Source of the DNA: Gemmatimonadota bacterium
GTDB lineage: Bacteria; Gemmatimonadota; Gemmatimonadetes; Gemmatimonadales; GWC2-71-9
Assembly (NCBI GenBank): GCA_003222235.1
Contig: QHVD01000159.1
Location: 1 to 5,170, forward strand
Reading direction: 5' to 3'
DNA length: 5,170 nucleotides
Part shown: piece after piece, positions 5,164 through 5,170 of the stretch
How positions within the stretch are numbered: position 1 is the first letter of the stretch
Layout: each line of letters begins with the position of its first letter
Program-made: the position numbers and the translations under genes
Notes under the pieces: model-generated
Told to the model about the DNA's origin: nothing
The model's database searches: none
Seen by the model: the letters and a program-made list of their open reading frames with translations, nothing else

Positions 5164-5170
5164 CCCACCT
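5164..5170 (-). promoter_or_regulatory. Probable ribosome binding site of the CPFLC protein
   Basis: The minus strand reads AGGTGGG, then CATTC, then ATG at 5158. Spacing and sequence are good, though it abuts the window edge so its full extent is unseen. Confidence 0.5.

Noticed and set aside
4950..5168. 72-codon minus-strand frame overlapping the CPFLC gene
   Set aside because: It is an out-of-frame shadow with Arg-rich translation; the 4844-5158 frame has the protein-like pattern and the ribosome binding site.

Overview
The window reads as chromosomal DNA from a GC-rich bacterium, probably an uncultured soil or sediment lineage. The styles of CydA/CydB and the small proteins remind me of Candidatus Rokubacteria/Methylomirabilota or deltaproteobacterial relatives. 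That placement is from memory and is weak; nothing here is diagnostic. The left part (1-2020) uses more mixed codons, and the cytochrome bd block (about 2140-4650) is visibly more GC-rich with strong G/C at third positions.

Layout, left to right. (1) 2-193, + strand: the last 63 codons of a phosphoglucomutase. (2) 208-1506 (or 1566), - strand, convergent with it: a complete glucoamylase-fold protein (Glycoamylase/PF10091 type, best matched to GH144 endo-beta-1,2-glucanases). (3) 1507-1721: intergenic DNA with a striking 36-bp near-perfect palindrome at 1579-1614. (4) 1722-2018, - strand: a 98-residue conserved-looking hypothetical protein with a TTG start set by a strong ribosome binding site. 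(5) 2019-2332: divergent intergenic space with a small dyad and a possible truncated 57-codon reading frame. (6) 2333-3664, + strand: intact cydA, cytochrome bd quinol oxidase subunit I of the short Q-loop type. (7) 3672-4650, + strand: cydB, which appears broken. It has an internal deletion plus frameshift near 4130 and an in-frame TAA at 4597, 16 codons before its natural end. (8) 4651-4843: no assignable gene, perhaps decayed coding DNA. (9) 4844-5158, - strand: a 104-residue hypothetical protein with a CPFLC...H motif.

How the genes relate: cydA and cydB form a tight two-gene operon (7-nt gap) for a membrane quinol:O2 oxidoreductase used at low oxygen. With cydB damaged, a working oxidase from this locus is doubtful unless the lesions are assembly errors. 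Phosphoglucomutase and the putative beta-1,2-glucanase both concern glucose/glucan metabolism, but they are convergently transcribed, so they are neighbours and not an operon.

I found no RNA gene, CRISPR array or recognisable transposase, and no convincing new multi-gene system. The items most worth a second look are the palindrome, the double lesion in cydB and the two small uncharacterised proteins.
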